Assembly (NCBI RefSeq): GCF_018687555.1
Contig: NZ_CP061296.1
Span: 1,317,983-1,381,982, forward strand
Direction: 5' to 3'
Source of the DNA: Polynucleobacter sp. MWH-P3-07-1
GTDB taxonomy: Bacteria > Pseudomonadota > Gammaproteobacteria > Burkholderiales > Burkholderiaceae
DNA length: 64,000 bases
In this document: positions 54,659 through 64,000 of the stretch, in pieces
Layout of the letters: every line of letters begins with the position of its first letter
Position numbering within the stretch: the stretch's first letter is position 1
Made by a program: the position numbers and the translations under genes
The notes under the pieces: generated by a model
What the model saw: only the letters and a program-made list of their open reading frames with translations
Told to the model about the DNA's origin: nothing
The model's database searches: none

Positions 54659-55105
54659 TCACATAATCGCCACAATTTGCGCTTCGAAATTGACTGCCAC
54701 TCCAGCCAAAGGATGATTGAAGTCAAACCAAGCACCCTCCTCGTTAATCGATTGCAATACTCCTGCGTACTGAGCGCCACTCGGTGCGTTGAACTCAATC
54801 ACATCACCGGGGTTGAATTCCACATCCTCATCGCGCCCTTCTTTCAGCGCTTGCAGGGAAACCCACTGCACTAGATCTTCTTTTCGCTCTCCAAAGCTTT
54901 CTTCTGGTGCCAACAAAGCACTTCTTCTCTCCCCCACTTCCAAACCGAGTAGTACTTTTTCAAAACAAGGTGCAAATTGTCCAGAACCCATCAACACCGT
55001 AGCAGGTCGATCCACAAAAGTATTGATGTAATCAGCCCCACTCGGCAAGGTGAGCCGGTAGTTCAAAGTCAAATAAGAATTGGGCAAAACAGTGAGCTTG
55101 GTCAT
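54659..55105 (-). CDS. fkpB: FKBP-type peptidyl-prolyl isomerase (SlpA/FkpB type)
   Basis: Start at ATG 55105 (MTKLTVLPN); the longer frame from 55174 overlaps radC and has no family support. 148 residues: an FKBP domain with an inserted chaperone flap and the FNPGDVIEFNAPSG and FDFNHPLAG segments. It neighbours ispH as in many proteobacteria. Confidence 0.92.
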   Translation of the reverse strand: MTKLTVLPNSYLTLNYRLTLPSGADYINTFVDRPATVLMGSGQFAPCFEKVLLGLEVGERRSALLAPEESFGERKEDLVQWVSLQALKEGRDEDVEFNPGDVIEFNAPSGAQYAGVLQSINEEGAWFDFNHPLAGVAVNFEAQIVAIM

Positions 55106-55168
55106 CTTGCAATTGTAGCGAGACCCTCGCAATGCGTAGATTCCCCGATTTCGAAATGGCCCAAGCCG

Positions 55169-55825
55169 GTGCAACCCCGCGAGAAATTACGCTCGTTTGG
55201 GGCAGATGCCTTAAGCAACGCAGAGCTCTTAGCCATTTTTCTGCGAGTTGGGGTGAAGGGTAAAACTGCCGTTCAGTTAGCGAAAGATCTTTTATCCCAG
55301 TTTGGCAGCCTGCCGAAACTGCTGAACTGCAGTCCTGAGGAGTTGACTGCTATCCACGGAATGGGTTGGTCAAAATGGTCACAGATACAGGCAGCCTATG
55401 AATTGGTTAAGCGCAGCCTAGAGGAAAAACTCGCCCAGGACTCGATCTTTTCCTCCCCACACCATGTTCGGGAGTTCTTGCAAGCCAAAATTGGCCGCCT
55501 ACCGCATGAGGTTTTCCTTTGTCTATATCTCGATAGCCGCTGTCGCCTGATTGAATGCCAAGAGCTCTTCAGGGGGTCTATCACCCAAACTGCCGTCTAC
55601 CCCCGAGAGATCCTCAAGGAAGCGCTTGGAAGAAATGCCAGCGCCTTAATCGTTGCCCATAACCACCCCAGCGGGAACCCACTCCCAAGCCAGGCCGATC
55701 AGGACCTGACTAAAACCCTCGAAAAAGCCCTCCAGCTGGTGGATATTCCCCTGCTTGACCATTGCATTGTCAGTAGCAGCGGTTTTTTCTCCTTTTCAGA
55801 TGCGGGGCTTATCCAAAATACGTAG
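55169..55825 (+). CDS. radC: DNA repair protein RadC (JAB-domain)
   Basis: The homologous part begins with KWPKPVQPREKLRSFGADALSN. No ATG is in frame: a GTG at 55169 within this segment is the first plausible start, while an ATT at 55148 would give the usual length. From the GTG, 218 residues. An HhH region and the JAB metal site HNHPSGNPLPSQAD are complete. Divergent from fkpB. Confidence 0.8.
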   Translation: MQPREKLRSFGADALSNAELLAIFLRVGVKGKTAVQLAKDLLSQFGSLPKLLNCSPEELTAIHGMGWSKWSQIQAAYELVKRSLEEKLAQDSIFSSPHHVREFLQAKIGRLPHEVFLCLYLDSRCRLIECQELFRGSITQTAVYPREILKEALGRNASALIVAHNHPSGNPLPSQADQDLTKTLEKALQLVDIPLLDHCIVSSSGFFSFSDAGLIQNT

Positions 55826-55973
55826 AAATGATAGTAATCACTAACTTATTGGGTATTTAAGCACTCCAGACTTCACCCTTAATGCAAACAGTCTAAGTAA
55901 AAGCAATTTAGGGCTAGCTCAAACAGGGTCTAGCCTGATACAATCTCTTTTTTTCGCAATTATGGAGTCTGTC

Positions 55974-56207
55974 ATGGCAAAAGTTTGCCAAGTCACTGGG
56001 AAGAAGCCGATGGTTGGCAACAATGTTTCCCATGCAAACAATAAAACCAAGCGTCGCTTTTTGCCTAATCTGCAAAATCGTCGTTTTTGGGTTGAATCTG
56101 AAAACCGTTGGGTTAGCTTGCGCTTAACCAATGCTGGTTTGCGCGTTATCGACAAGAATGGCATTGATGCCGTGTTGTCTGATCTTCGTGCACGTGGCGA
56201 AATTTAA
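55974..56207 (+). CDS. rpmB: 50S ribosomal protein L28
   Basis: 77 residues starting [17 protein letters not shown], with [19 protein letters not shown]. The ATG at 55974 is used, with GGAG ahead; an in-frame ATG at 55962 is too long. Followed 11 bases later by rpmG. Confidence 0.97.
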   Translation: MAKVCQVTGKKPMVGNNVSHANNKTKRRFLPNLQNRRFWVESENRWVSLRLTNAGLRVIDKNGIDAVLSDLRARGEI

Positions 56208-56218
56208 GGAGCGCACAA

Positions 56219-56386
56219 ATGGCTAAAGGCGGTAGAGAAAAAATCAAGTTAGAGTCATCAGCTGGTACTGGTCACTTCTACACAACCACAAAAAACAAGC
56301 GTACCAAGCCTGAGAAAATGGAGATCATGAAGTTTGATCCAACCATTCGCAAGCACGTTGCTTACAAAGAAACTAAGCTGAAGTAA
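56219..56386 (+). CDS. rpmG: 50S ribosomal protein L33
   Basis: 55 residues ([18 protein letters not shown] ... [10 protein letters not shown]), ATG at 56219, AAGGAG ahead. Without the zinc-binding cysteines, so the non-zinc form. Co-transcribed with rpmB. Confidence 0.97.
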   Translation: MAKGGREKIKLESSAGTGHFYTTTKNKRTKPEKMEIMKFDPTIRKHVAYKETKLK

Positions 56387-56403
56387 TTACCTTCTTCAGA
56401 TAA

Positions 56404-56432
56404 TAAAAAACCCGCTCAGTGCGGGTTTTTTA
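56404..56432 (+). terminator. Intrinsic terminator after rpmG
   Basis: AAAAACCCGC, TCAG loop, GCGGGTTTTTT; works on both strands, so it also backs the desaturase gene. Confidence 0.85.
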
Positions 56433-56452
56433 TTGACCAGGATTCTGAATCC

Positions 56453-57646
56453 CTAAGCGTACCGACGCAATCTCAATGAGAAATCACGCAAGCTGGTTAG
56501 ACCACTATCTTCTGCGCGTTGACACCATGCATGCAACTGCGAAACTAATTGCTCACGAGTTGCATTAGAGCGGCCCCATAGCATCTGCAACTCACGACGC
56601 ATCTCAATCATCTTACGCAGTTGCGCATTCGCTGCAATCAACTCTTCCAACTTGAGCTTCTCTTGCTCACTCAGGCGAGACTCGTCTTTACATAACCATG
56701 AACGAGCATCACTTAAATGGCCAGCTAAGACTTGCATATGCTGGACCTCATTACTAAAGAAGCGATGCAAGGTTTTACTGTAGCGAGCCATGATCTCGTA
56801 ACGATTGGCAATAATGGCTTCTAGAGTGCCTTGGTCTGCGGGACGTAAATTACTCATGACTGGCTTGGGCGAAGTTTTCTTGACAGTAGCCAAACCCACT
56901 GCACTCATCATCTGGATATACAGCCATCCAATATCAAATTCGTACCATTTGCTTGAGAGCTTTGCACTCGTTGCAAAGGTGTGATGATTGTTGTGCAGCT
57001 CTTCTCCGCCAATCAAAATACCCCATGGCATGATGTTCCGCGAGGCATCTTCGCAGTCATAGTTGCGGTAACCCCAGAAGTGCCCAATGCCATTAATCAC
57101 CCCAGCCGCAGTCACGGGAATCCATAACATTTGCACCGCCCAGACTGTTAGACCCACCGCACCAAATAAAAACACATCAATGATGAGCATCAAGGCAACG
57201 CCCTGCCAAGAAAACTGGGAATAGATATTGCGCTCAATCCAATCATCGGGAGTGCCGTGACCAAATTTTTCTAAGGTCTCGGGGTTGGCTGCTTCTTTTT
57301 TATACAGCTCGGCACCGCGAGTTAGTAAAGTTTGAATGCCCAGAACTTGTGGGCTATGGGGATCGTCAATGGTCTCGCATTTAGCGTGGTGCTTGCGATG
57401 GACCGAGGCCCATTCCTTAGTGACCATTCCTGTAGTGAGCCAAAGCCAAAAGCGGAAAAAATGAGATGCAATTGGGTGCAAATCTAATGCGCGATGCGCT
57501 TGGCAGCGATGCAAAAAAATTGTCACGCCGGCGATCGTGATATGCGTCACGAGCAAGGTAAACATCACAATTTGCCACCAGGCCCAATTGAGATAGCCAT
57601 TTGCTAGCCAATGTAAAAACTGATCAAACCCTGAAACGGTATTCAA
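56453..57646 (-). CDS. Membrane acyl-CoA/fatty-acid desaturase
   Basis: 397 residues. Three histidine boxes, HRCQAHR, HRKHHAK and HNNHHT, with four membrane segments, as in delta-9 (DesC/Ole1-like) desaturases. A C-terminal soluble helix region of about 130 residues is unique to this group. Makes unsaturated fatty acids under aerobic growth. Confidence 0.93.
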   Translation of the reverse strand: MNTVSGFDQFLHWLANGYLNWAWWQIVMFTLLVTHITIAGVTIFLHRCQAHRALDLHPIASHFFRFWLWLTTGMVTKEWASVHRKHHAKCETIDDPHSPQVLGIQTLLTRGAELYKKEAANPETLEKFGHGTPDDWIERNIYSQFSWQGVALMLIIDVFLFGAVGLTVWAVQMLWIPVTAAGVINGIGHFWGYRNYDCEDASRNIMPWGILIGGEELHNNHHTFATSAKLSSKWYEFDIGWLYIQMMSAVGLATVKKTSPKPVMSNLRPADQGTLEAIIANRYEIMARYSKTLHRFFSNEVQHMQVLAGHLSDARSWLCKDESRLSEQEKLKLEELIAANAQLRKMIEMRRELQMLWGRSNATREQLVSQLHAWCQRAEDSGLTSLRDFSLRLRRYA

Positions 57647-57705
57647 AAGGAAGTGTCCTAAAAGATCTACTAAGTCTCTATTTTAGAACCTTCTAACCAC
57701 AGGGG

Positions 57706-59241
57706 TTATTGCTCGGACTCTTCTTTTGGCTTCTTCTTGGAGACCTCTTTGGGAGGTGTGGTGCTAGGCTTTCTTTGAAAAATAGCCCCAAAGAAGCCAT
57801 CAGTCCCATGAATATGGGGCCATAACTGCCACCAAGGATTGTCTTTACTGCAACCAATTGGCAAAATATCCTTTGGAAACAACGGCTTAAGCGCTTCCGC
57901 TGCAGGGACAATCTCAAACTCAGGATGATTAGCCAGAAAATCTTCCGCTATTTTTTGGTTTTCCTGAGGCAGGAGACTGCAGGTGGCGTATACCAAGCGG
58001 CCACCAGGTTTGAGCAAGCGGCTAGCAGAATGCAAAATACTGGCTTGTTTTTGATTGAGCTCTAAAACCCCCTGAGGGGTTTGGCGCCACTTCAGATCTG
58101 GGTTACGTCGTAAAGTGCCCATGCCACTACAAGGGGCATCTACCAGGACGCGATCAATCTTGCCGGCCAAGCGCTTAATCTTGGCATCGTTCTCACTATC
58201 AATCCACACAGGATGGACATTTGAGAGGCCGCTGCGGGCTTGTCTTGGCTTTAAGTTCGCAAGTCGACGCTCTGAGGTGTCAAAAGCATAAAGGCGCCCT
58301 GTCGAGCGCATCAGAGCTCCAATCGCTAAAGTTTTACCGCCTGCACCAGCACAAAAGTCGACTACCATCTCGCCTCGCTTGGGGGCAAGCAAGTAGGCCA
58401 ATAATTGACTGCCCTCATCTTGCACTTCAAAAGCGCCAGCTTTAAAGGCCACTGTATTTTGTAGGGCAGGCTTGCCCATGATGCGCACACCATCAGGAGC
58501 ATACGGGGTCGGGATGGCTTGATAGCGACCACCGAGCGCATTCATATCGGCAAGCAATTGCTCGCGATTGATTTTCATGGTGTTGGCTCTTAAATCGAGC
58601 AAGGCGGGATGCATCAATGCTTTAGCTAAGTCTTCGCGCGCCTCCTCACCCGGATACTCTCCAAAAGCATCCCATAACCATTCAGGTAAATTGTTCCGCA
58701 CCAATGGATTTAGGGCTTGCGGGTCGACAGTTGAGAAGCGCTGCAACCACTCGTACTCCCCAGGCTGGAGAACATGTGCAAGATCAGCAATCGCGCTCTC
58801 GGCACGATTAGCAGAGCCTAGACCGCCCTCAGAGAGAGCGGAAACCAAACCCAAGAGAGCGAGACGTCTAGCTTGCGAGCCAGTACCACTCTCAGCAAAC
58901 TGAGCAAACTCATTTTTTCTTCGCAAGATCGCAAAGGCACTCTCTGCAATCAAAGCACGGTCGCGATTGCCCAACTGTGGCTCAGCACGAAAATAGCGAC
59001 TCACCACTCGATCGGCTGGCTGCTCAAAACTCAGGAGTTCTGGCAATAAACGCTCTAAATGAATTGCATGCTGAGGCAAGGCCTTGGCGTTCGAGAAATT
59101 CTTTTGACCAACAGGGGCGATTAAGTTACCACTTGCATTGCGTCGCTCTGGACGCTTTGAGGCATCTCGGCTTTTAGCTGCGTAGCTTTTGGTATTACTG
59201 CTGCGTGGGCCAGACCCACGTGGTGAACGTTCTTTACTCAT
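57706..59241 (-). CDS. rsmB: RsmB/NOP-family rRNA (cytosine-5) methyltransferase
   Basis: 511 residues. An N-terminal NusB-like domain, then the SAM-dependent core with DFCAGAGGKTLAI, DAPCSGMGTLRRNPD (catalytic cysteine of motif IV) and TCSLLPQEN (motif VI). Methylates m5C967-type sites of 16S rRNA. Its 5' end overlaps the purN stop by eight bases. Confidence 0.93.
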   Translation of the reverse strand: MSKERSPRGSGPRSSNTKSYAAKSRDASKRPERRNASGNLIAPVGQKNFSNAKALPQHAIHLERLLPELLSFEQPADRVVSRYFRAEPQLGNRDRALIAESAFAILRRKNEFAQFAESGTGSQARRLALLGLVSALSEGGLGSANRAESAIADLAHVLQPGEYEWLQRFSTVDPQALNPLVRNNLPEWLWDAFGEYPGEEAREDLAKALMHPALLDLRANTMKINREQLLADMNALGGRYQAIPTPYAPDGVRIMGKPALQNTVAFKAGAFEVQDEGSQLLAYLLAPKRGEMVVDFCAGAGGKTLAIGALMRSTGRLYAFDTSERRLANLKPRQARSGLSNVHPVWIDSENDAKIKRLAGKIDRVLVDAPCSGMGTLRRNPDLKWRQTPQGVLELNQKQASILHSASRLLKPGGRLVYATCSLLPQENQKIAEDFLANHPEFEIVPAAEALKPLFPKDILPIGCSKDNPWWQLWPHIHGTDGFFGAIFQRKPSTTPPKEVSKKKPKEESEQ

Positions 59242-59866
59242 ATTTAAAAAATTGCGCCTCAGGGGGAGATAACTTCACTTGATTACCTTCAATGCGCAAT
59301 CGTCCATCAAGGAACCATTTTACGGCCCGCGGGTAGATTTGATGCTCAGCGGCCAAAACACGGGCAGCTAGAGCCTCAGCGCTATCGCCCTCCAAGACTG
59401 GCACTGAGGCTTGGCAAATGATGGGGCCTTCATCAACTCCCTCAGTGACAAAGTGGACAGTTGCCCCGTGAGTCTTCACGCCTGCCTCTAAAGCCCGCTC
59501 ATGGGTATGCAAACCGGGGAACTGGGGCAATAAGGCAGGATGAATATTGATCAAACGACCTTCAAAATGTCGAATAAATTGCGGGGTCAGAATTCTCATG
59601 AAACCCGCCAACACGACCAAATCAGCCCCTAATTGGTCGATTTGATGAATTAGTGCCTCATCGAACGACTCTCGGCTGGCATGAGCACGATGCTCAACTG
59701 TAAAAGCCGGAATACCCTCTGAGCGAGCAAAATCAAGGCCCTTGGCGGCAGAATGATTGGCAATCACCCCTGAAAAAATGACTGGCCAAGCCTCTTTTTG
59801 GGCAGTTTTGACGATGGCCTCGAAATTAGATCCGCGGCCGGAGATTAAGGTAACGATTGAAAGCAT
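59234..59866 (-). CDS. purN: Phosphoribosylglycinamide formyltransferase
   Basis: Start at ATG 59866; a GTG six bases up is in frame. 210 residues. SGRGSNFEAI phosphate loop, catalytic N/H/D in INIHPALLPQFPG and HFVTEGVDEGPII. Third step of purine synthesis. Confidence 0.96.
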   Translation of the reverse strand: MLSIVTLISGRGSNFEAIVKTAQKEAWPVIFSGVIANHSAAKGLDFARSEGIPAFTVEHRAHASRESFDEALIHQIDQLGADLVVLAGFMRILTPQFIRHFEGRLINIHPALLPQFPGLHTHERALEAGVKTHGATVHFVTEGVDEGPIICQASVPVLEGDSAEALAARVLAAEHQIYPRAVKWFLDGRLRIEGNQVKLSPPEAQFFKYE

Positions 59867-59904
59867 GCCCACAATATAATTGATGGCTACCCTGAAAGCG
59901 ATTT

Positions 59905-60855
59905 GTGAACGTATTCCGTGGCCCCACCCAGTTTTCCGCAGGACCAGCTTGTGCCTTAACCATCGGCAATTTCGATGGCGTGCACAGGGGTCATCGCGCC
60001 CTGCTTGAACAACTGAAAACTGGGGCTAAGGAAAAAGGGTTGGTGAGCTGCGTCATGACTTTTGAGCCACACCCTAAGGAATTTTTCTCCCCAGAGCAAG
60101 CGCCCCCACGAATTTTGAATCTGCGCGACAAGCTTTCTGCATTTTCTGATGTCGGCATTGACCGAGTGGTGGTGGAGCATTTTGATAATGCCTTCGCAAA
60201 ACTTACTCCCGAAGAATTTGTTTCAGAGATTCTGGTTAAGCGCTTGAACGCCAAATGGATTTTGATTGGTGATGACTTTTGCTACGGAGCCAAACGTGCC
60301 GGAAATTTTGCAAGTCTGAAAGCTTCTGGCAATCAACTGGGTTTCGAAGTGTCCAGTATTGCTACCATTCTAGAAGACGGCGAACGTATCTCCAGCTCAG
60401 CACTGCGTGATGCTCTAGCAAATGGGGATATGCAACTGGCAAGTAAGTTACTAGGTCGTCCCTACGGCATTTCTGGTCACGTGATACATGGCCAGAAATT
60501 AGGTCGAGAGCTTGGCTTTCCGACCCTTAATCTTGCTGTCGCAAATCATCTCCATCATCGCAAACCTGCAACCAGCGGAATTTTTGTGGCGCAGGTTCAC
60601 GGCCTGTCTGACAAGCCTTTACCAGCCGTGTCCAGTCTGGGTGTCAGGCCTACCGTAGAAGACCAAGGACGCGTCTTACTAGAAACACACGTGTTTGATT
60701 TCAATCAAGATGCTTATGGCAAAGTCATTACCGTAGAACTCTTAGAAAAAATTCGGGATGAGGCAAAGTACTCCGACCTCAACTCTCTTACCCATGCCAT
60801 TGCGGCAGATGCTCAGCACGCCAGAAATTATTTCCTGAAAAAAACTTATGTCTGA
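59905..60855 (+). CDS. ribF: Bifunctional riboflavin kinase / FAD synthetase
   Basis: 316 residues from a GTG at 59905; the next ATG is too far inside. NTP-binding [16 protein letters not shown], the kinase part with [24 protein letters not shown]. Makes FMN and FAD. Overlaps ileS by eight bases. Confidence 0.96.
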   Translation: MNVFRGPTQFSAGPACALTIGNFDGVHRGHRALLEQLKTGAKEKGLVSCVMTFEPHPKEFFSPEQAPPRILNLRDKLSAFSDVGIDRVVVEHFDNAFAKLTPEEFVSEILVKRLNAKWILIGDDFCYGAKRAGNFASLKASGNQLGFEVSSIATILEDGERISSSALRDALANGDMQLASKLLGRPYGISGHVIHGQKLGRELGFPTLNLAVANHLHHRKPATSGIFVAQVHGLSDKPLPAVSSLGVRPTVEDQGRVLLETHVFDFNQDAYGKVITVELLEKIRDEAKYSDLNSLTHAIAADAQHARNYFLKKTYV

Positions 60856-63709
60856 AAAAGAAAACGCCTATCCAGTCAATCTTCTTGATACTCCATTTCC
60901 AATGCGGGGAGATCTAGCAAAGCGCGAACCTCAATGGGTTGCACAATGGCAAAAAAATAAGCTCTACGAAAAGATTCGTGAGGCACATGCGCATCAACCG
61001 AAGTTCATCTTGCATGATGGCCCACCATATGCAAACGGCGATATTCATATTGGGCATGCAGTCAATAAGATTCTCAAAGACATGATCGTTAAATCCCGTT
61101 GGCTGATGGGTTTTGACTCTGTCTATGTGCCAGGCTGGGATTGTCATGGCATGCCAATTGAGATTCAAATTGAAAAACAATTTGGTAAAAATCTACCGAC
61201 TGCTGAAGTGCAATCGAAAGCGCGTGCTTATGCTCAAGTACAAATTGATAAACAGAAAAAAGATTTTGAGCGTCTAGGGGTGTTGGGCGATTGGAATAAT
61301 CCCTATCTCACCATGAACTATCGCAATGAGGCCGATGAAATTCGAGCCCTGGGTAAGATCTGGGAAAAAGGCTATGTCTTTCGCGGACTCAAGCCTGTGA
61401 ACTGGTGTTTTGATTGCGGCTCTGCACTCGCTGAAGCTGAAGTGGAATACCAAGATAAGACTGACACGACCGTTGACGTCGCATTTGCGTTTGATGATGC
61501 GCAACTACCTGCCCTTGCCAAAGCCTTTGGCTTAAGTAGCATCCCAAACAAACCCGGCATGATTGTGATTTGGACTACCACTCCCTGGACTTTGCCTGCG
61601 AACCAAGCCTTGAATGTGCACCCAGAAGTGAACTATGCATTAGTAGACGTAGGTGACAAATTACTGATTCTGGCTAAAGATCGTGTTGAGACTTGCTTAA
61701 CTGACTATGGTCTTGAAGGCAAAGTGCTTGCTACCTGTTTAGGAAGTCAATTGGAAAATATTTCTTTCTGGCACCCTTTGGCAAAACTAGATGAGGGTTA
61801 TCGTCGCTTATCGCCAATCTATCCTGCGGAGTACGTCACACTCGATACTGGAACTGGAATTGTTCACTCATCCCCAGCTTATGGCGAGGAAGACTTTAAA
61901 TCTTGCAAAGCCCATGGCTTGTCCGACAAAGAGATTCTGAATCCTGTGATGGGTAACGGCGTCTATGCCTCATGGTTGCCCCTCTTTGCTAATGAATTTA
62001 TCTGGAAAGCCAATCCGAAGATTGTCGAAGCCCTCCGTCAAGCGGGAAGCCTGCTGAAAGATAAAACCTATACGCATTCCTATATGCATTGTTGGCGTCA
62101 TAAGTCACCCATCATTTATCGCGCAACCTCACAATGGTTTGCGAGTATGGATAAGAAGCCAAGTGATGGCAAGGCCAGCTTACGAGAAACTGCCCTAGCG
62201 GGTATTGAGAACACCGAATTTTTCCCTGCCTGGGGTAAGCAACGCTTACACAGCATGATTGCCAATCGTCCTGACTGGACTTTGTCACGCCAACGCCAAT
62301 GGGGTGTGCCGATGGCTTTCTTAGTTCATAAAGAGAGTGGTGAGCCACATCCAAGAACCATAGAGTTATTAGAAGAAATTGCAAAGCGCGTTGAGAAAGA
62401 TGGTATTGAAGCTTGGCAAAAATTGGAGTTGAGCGAACTCATTGGCGATGAAGCAGGTCAATATGAAAAGAATCGAGATACGCTGGATGTCTGGTTTGAT
62501 TCAGGTACGACACATTGGCATGTGATTCGGGGTTCGCATCGTCATGAACTCTATCGCCCAGAAGCCGAGACTCCAAATGGCCGTCTAGCTGACCTGTATC
62601 TCGAGGGCTCAGATCAACATCGTGGCTGGTTTCATTCATCGCTATTAACCGGCTCGATGCTCGATGGCAAACCACCCTATAAGGCATTGCTCACGCATGG
62701 CTTTACGGTAGATGGACAAGGTCGCAAGATGAGTAAGTCCGTTGGCAATGTCATCGCACCGCAACAGGTTGCCGATAAGCTCGGCGCAGAAATCATTCGT
62801 TTGTGGGTTGCATCGACGGATTACTCAGGAGAGATGACTATCTCCGATGAGATTCTCAAACGAGTGGTAGAAAGTTATCGTCGCATTCGTAACACCTTGC
62901 GTTTCTTATTGGCGAACTTGGCAGACTTTGACCCTAGCAAGCATGCTATGTCAGCTGACCAGTGGTTAGAGATTGATCGCTATGCTGTAGCCTTGGCCGC
63001 TCAATTGCAAGATGAGGTCAAAAACTCTTATCAAGCCTATGAATTCCAGCCTGCGGTGGTAAGGATGCTCACCTTCTGCTCAGAAGACCTTGGTGGCTTC
63101 TATCTCGACATCCTCAAAGACCGCCTCTATACCAGCGCCCCCGATTCTCCTGATCGCCGTGCAGCTCAGAATGCGCTCTTTCACATTACCAAGAATCTAC
63201 TTAAATGGGTTGCGCCATTTCTTTCCTTTACGGCAGAAGAGGCTTGGCAAGTAATGCCTCATGCTGACAGCGAAAAAGCCAAAGCATCGATCTTCATGGA
63301 AGAGTTTGGAAAATTTCCTGCCATTACAAATGCTGCCGACTTACTGACTAAATGGAATCGCATTCGCGAGATTCGGTCTGAGGTAACTAAAGCAATCGAA
63401 ATCGAACGTGAAGCTGGTAACGTCGGATCGTCACTTCAAGCTGAATTAGTGATCAAGCTACCCGAGCCTGATTTTGCAATCCTGAATAGTTTAGGCAATG
63501 ACCTACGCTTTGTCACGATTACCTCTAGCGCTTCGGTTGAACTCCATCAAGGCCCGCTTGAAATTGCAGTACGGGCTAGTCAATATAAAAAATGTGGTCG
63601 TTGCTGGCATCACACTGCTGATGTGGGCAGCAATGCCGATCATCCCGATTTATGTGGCCGCTGTATAAGCAACCTTTTTGCCAGCGGTGAACATCGCTTA
63701 TTTGCTTAA
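60848..63709 (+). CDS. ileS: Isoleucyl-tRNA synthetase
   Basis: 953 residues. HIGH motif ([17 protein letters not shown]), KMSKS ([10 protein letters not shown]) and a C-terminal zinc ribbon with CGRCWHH and CGRC. It would charge the intron-bearing tRNA-Ile described here, among others. Precedes lspA in the usual ribF-ileS-lspA order. Confidence 0.98.
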   Translation: MSEKENAYPVNLLDTPFPMRGDLAKREPQWVAQWQKNKLYEKIREAHAHQPKFILHDGPPYANGDIHIGHAVNKILKDMIVKSRWLMGFDSVYVPGWDCHGMPIEIQIEKQFGKNLPTAEVQSKARAYAQVQIDKQKKDFERLGVLGDWNNPYLTMNYRNEADEIRALGKIWEKGYVFRGLKPVNWCFDCGSALAEAEVEYQDKTDTTVDVAFAFDDAQLPALAKAFGLSSIPNKPGMIVIWTTTPWTLPANQALNVHPEVNYALVDVGDKLLILAKDRVETCLTDYGLEGKVLATCLGSQLENISFWHPLAKLDEGYRRLSPIYPAEYVTLDTGTGIVHSSPAYGEEDFKSCKAHGLSDKEILNPVMGNGVYASWLPLFANEFIWKANPKIVEALRQAGSLLKDKTYTHSYMHCWRHKSPIIYRATSQWFASMDKKPSDGKASLRETALAGIENTEFFPAWGKQRLHSMIANRPDWTLSRQRQWGVPMAFLVHKESGEPHPRTIELLEEIAKRVEKDGIEAWQKLELSELIGDEAGQYEKNRDTLDVWFDSGTTHWHVIRGSHRHELYRPEAETPNGRLADLYLEGSDQHRGWFHSSLLTGSMLDGKPPYKALLTHGFTVDGQGRKMSKSVGNVIAPQQVADKLGAEIIRLWVASTDYSGEMTISDEILKRVVESYRRIRNTLRFLLANLADFDPSKHAMSADQWLEIDRYAVALAAQLQDEVKNSYQAYEFQPAVVRMLTFCSEDLGGFYLDILKDRLYTSAPDSPDRRAAQNALFHITKNLLKWVAPFLSFTAEEAWQVMPHADSEKAKASIFMEEFGKFPAITNAADLLTKWNRIREIRSEVTKAIEIEREAGNVGSSLQAELVIKLPEPDFAILNSLGNDLRFVTITSSASVELHQGPLEIAVRASQYKKCGRCWHHTADVGSNADHPDLCGRCISNLFASGEHRLFA

Positions 63710-63726
63710 GCGATTGGTTTAAGAAA

Positions 63727-64000
63727 ATGCCACTTTATTATTCGCTCACAATTGCTACCTTAGCTCTACTATTAGATCAGTGCACTAAATGGCTAGCGTT
63801 GAGTCATTTGCAACTAGGCATTCCCCAGCCTGTATTGCCATTTCTAAACTGGCTGTTACTTTTTAACCCAGGCGCAGCATTTTCTTTTCTGGCACAAGGG
63901 AGTGGCTGGCAACGTTGGTTCTTCACGCTTCTAGGTTTAGCCGCTTCAGCCTACATCGTTTACTTGCTGGCACGTACCCAGCTGAGTAAAACGATGTCTT
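63727..64000 (+). CDS. lspA: Lipoprotein signal peptidase (5' part, cut by the right edge)
   Basis: ATG at 63727, 17 bases after ileS. 91 codons remain. LLLDQCTKW and FNPGAAFSFL are the catalytic-region motifs of signal peptidase II. The second aspartate is beyond the edge. Confidence 0.95.
   Translation, partial: MPLYYSLTIATLALLLDQCTKWLALSHLQLGIPQPVLPFLNWLLLFNPGAAFSFLAQGSGWQRWFFTLLGLAASAYIVYLLARTQLSKTMS

Overview
The window looks like a chromosomal segment of a freshwater betaproteobacterium, most likely Polynucleobacter or a close relative in Burkholderiaceae. This is inferred from the protein types and the order rpsU-yqeY-dnaG-rpoD, folE2-dxs-ispA-xseB, polA-thrB-uvrD-valS and purN/ribF-ileS-lspA. 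No database search was possible.

Positions 1 to about 18,200 are an accessory (genomic-island) region, visibly richer in A+T than the rest. It starts with the 5' part of a Zorya anti-phage gene (zorA) running off the left edge. Next come small operons of mostly unknown genes: a membrane protein, a DUF3857/transglutaminase protein, repeat-rich secreted peptides, a HAD protein, a WYL regulator and an HD/DUF3293 operon. They are followed by a restriction-modification cluster (an Eco47II-type endonuclease, a 5-methylcytosine methyltransferase with a MerR-like N-terminus, and an AspBHI-like modification-dependent endonuclease), a tyrosine integrase, and two small HEPN-type genes. The right boundary is a tRNA-Ile(CAU) gene split by a group I intron of the Azoarcus type, a truncated second copy of the tRNA 5' half, and arm-like short repeats, next to rpoD.

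The most unusual signal is a set of six dispersed palindromes, GCTCA-N5-TGAGC (one with a single mismatch), confined as far as I can see to positions 760-14,750. Each sits at an intergenic or gene-end position, and in each the TGAGC arm begins exactly 16 bases before a -10-like hexamer. Two are bidirectional between divergent operons. They look like a shared promoter/activator element that ties much of the island into one regulon. Two small transcription units with their own promoter and terminator but no convincing protein are also present (about 1940-2133 and 11177-11343).

Positions 18,200-64,000 are ordinary core genome: the macromolecular synthesis operon (rpsU, yqeY, dnaG, rpoD, the last with a long lysine/alanine-rich N-terminal repeat region), tRNA modification (tsaD), folate and isoprenoid synthesis (folE2, dxs, ispA, ispH), DNA repair and replication (xseB, polA, uvrD, radC), tRNA charging (valS, alaS, glnS, ileS), ribosomal proteins L28/L33, lipid desaturation, rRNA methylation, purine and flavin synthesis, and the start of lspA at the right edge.
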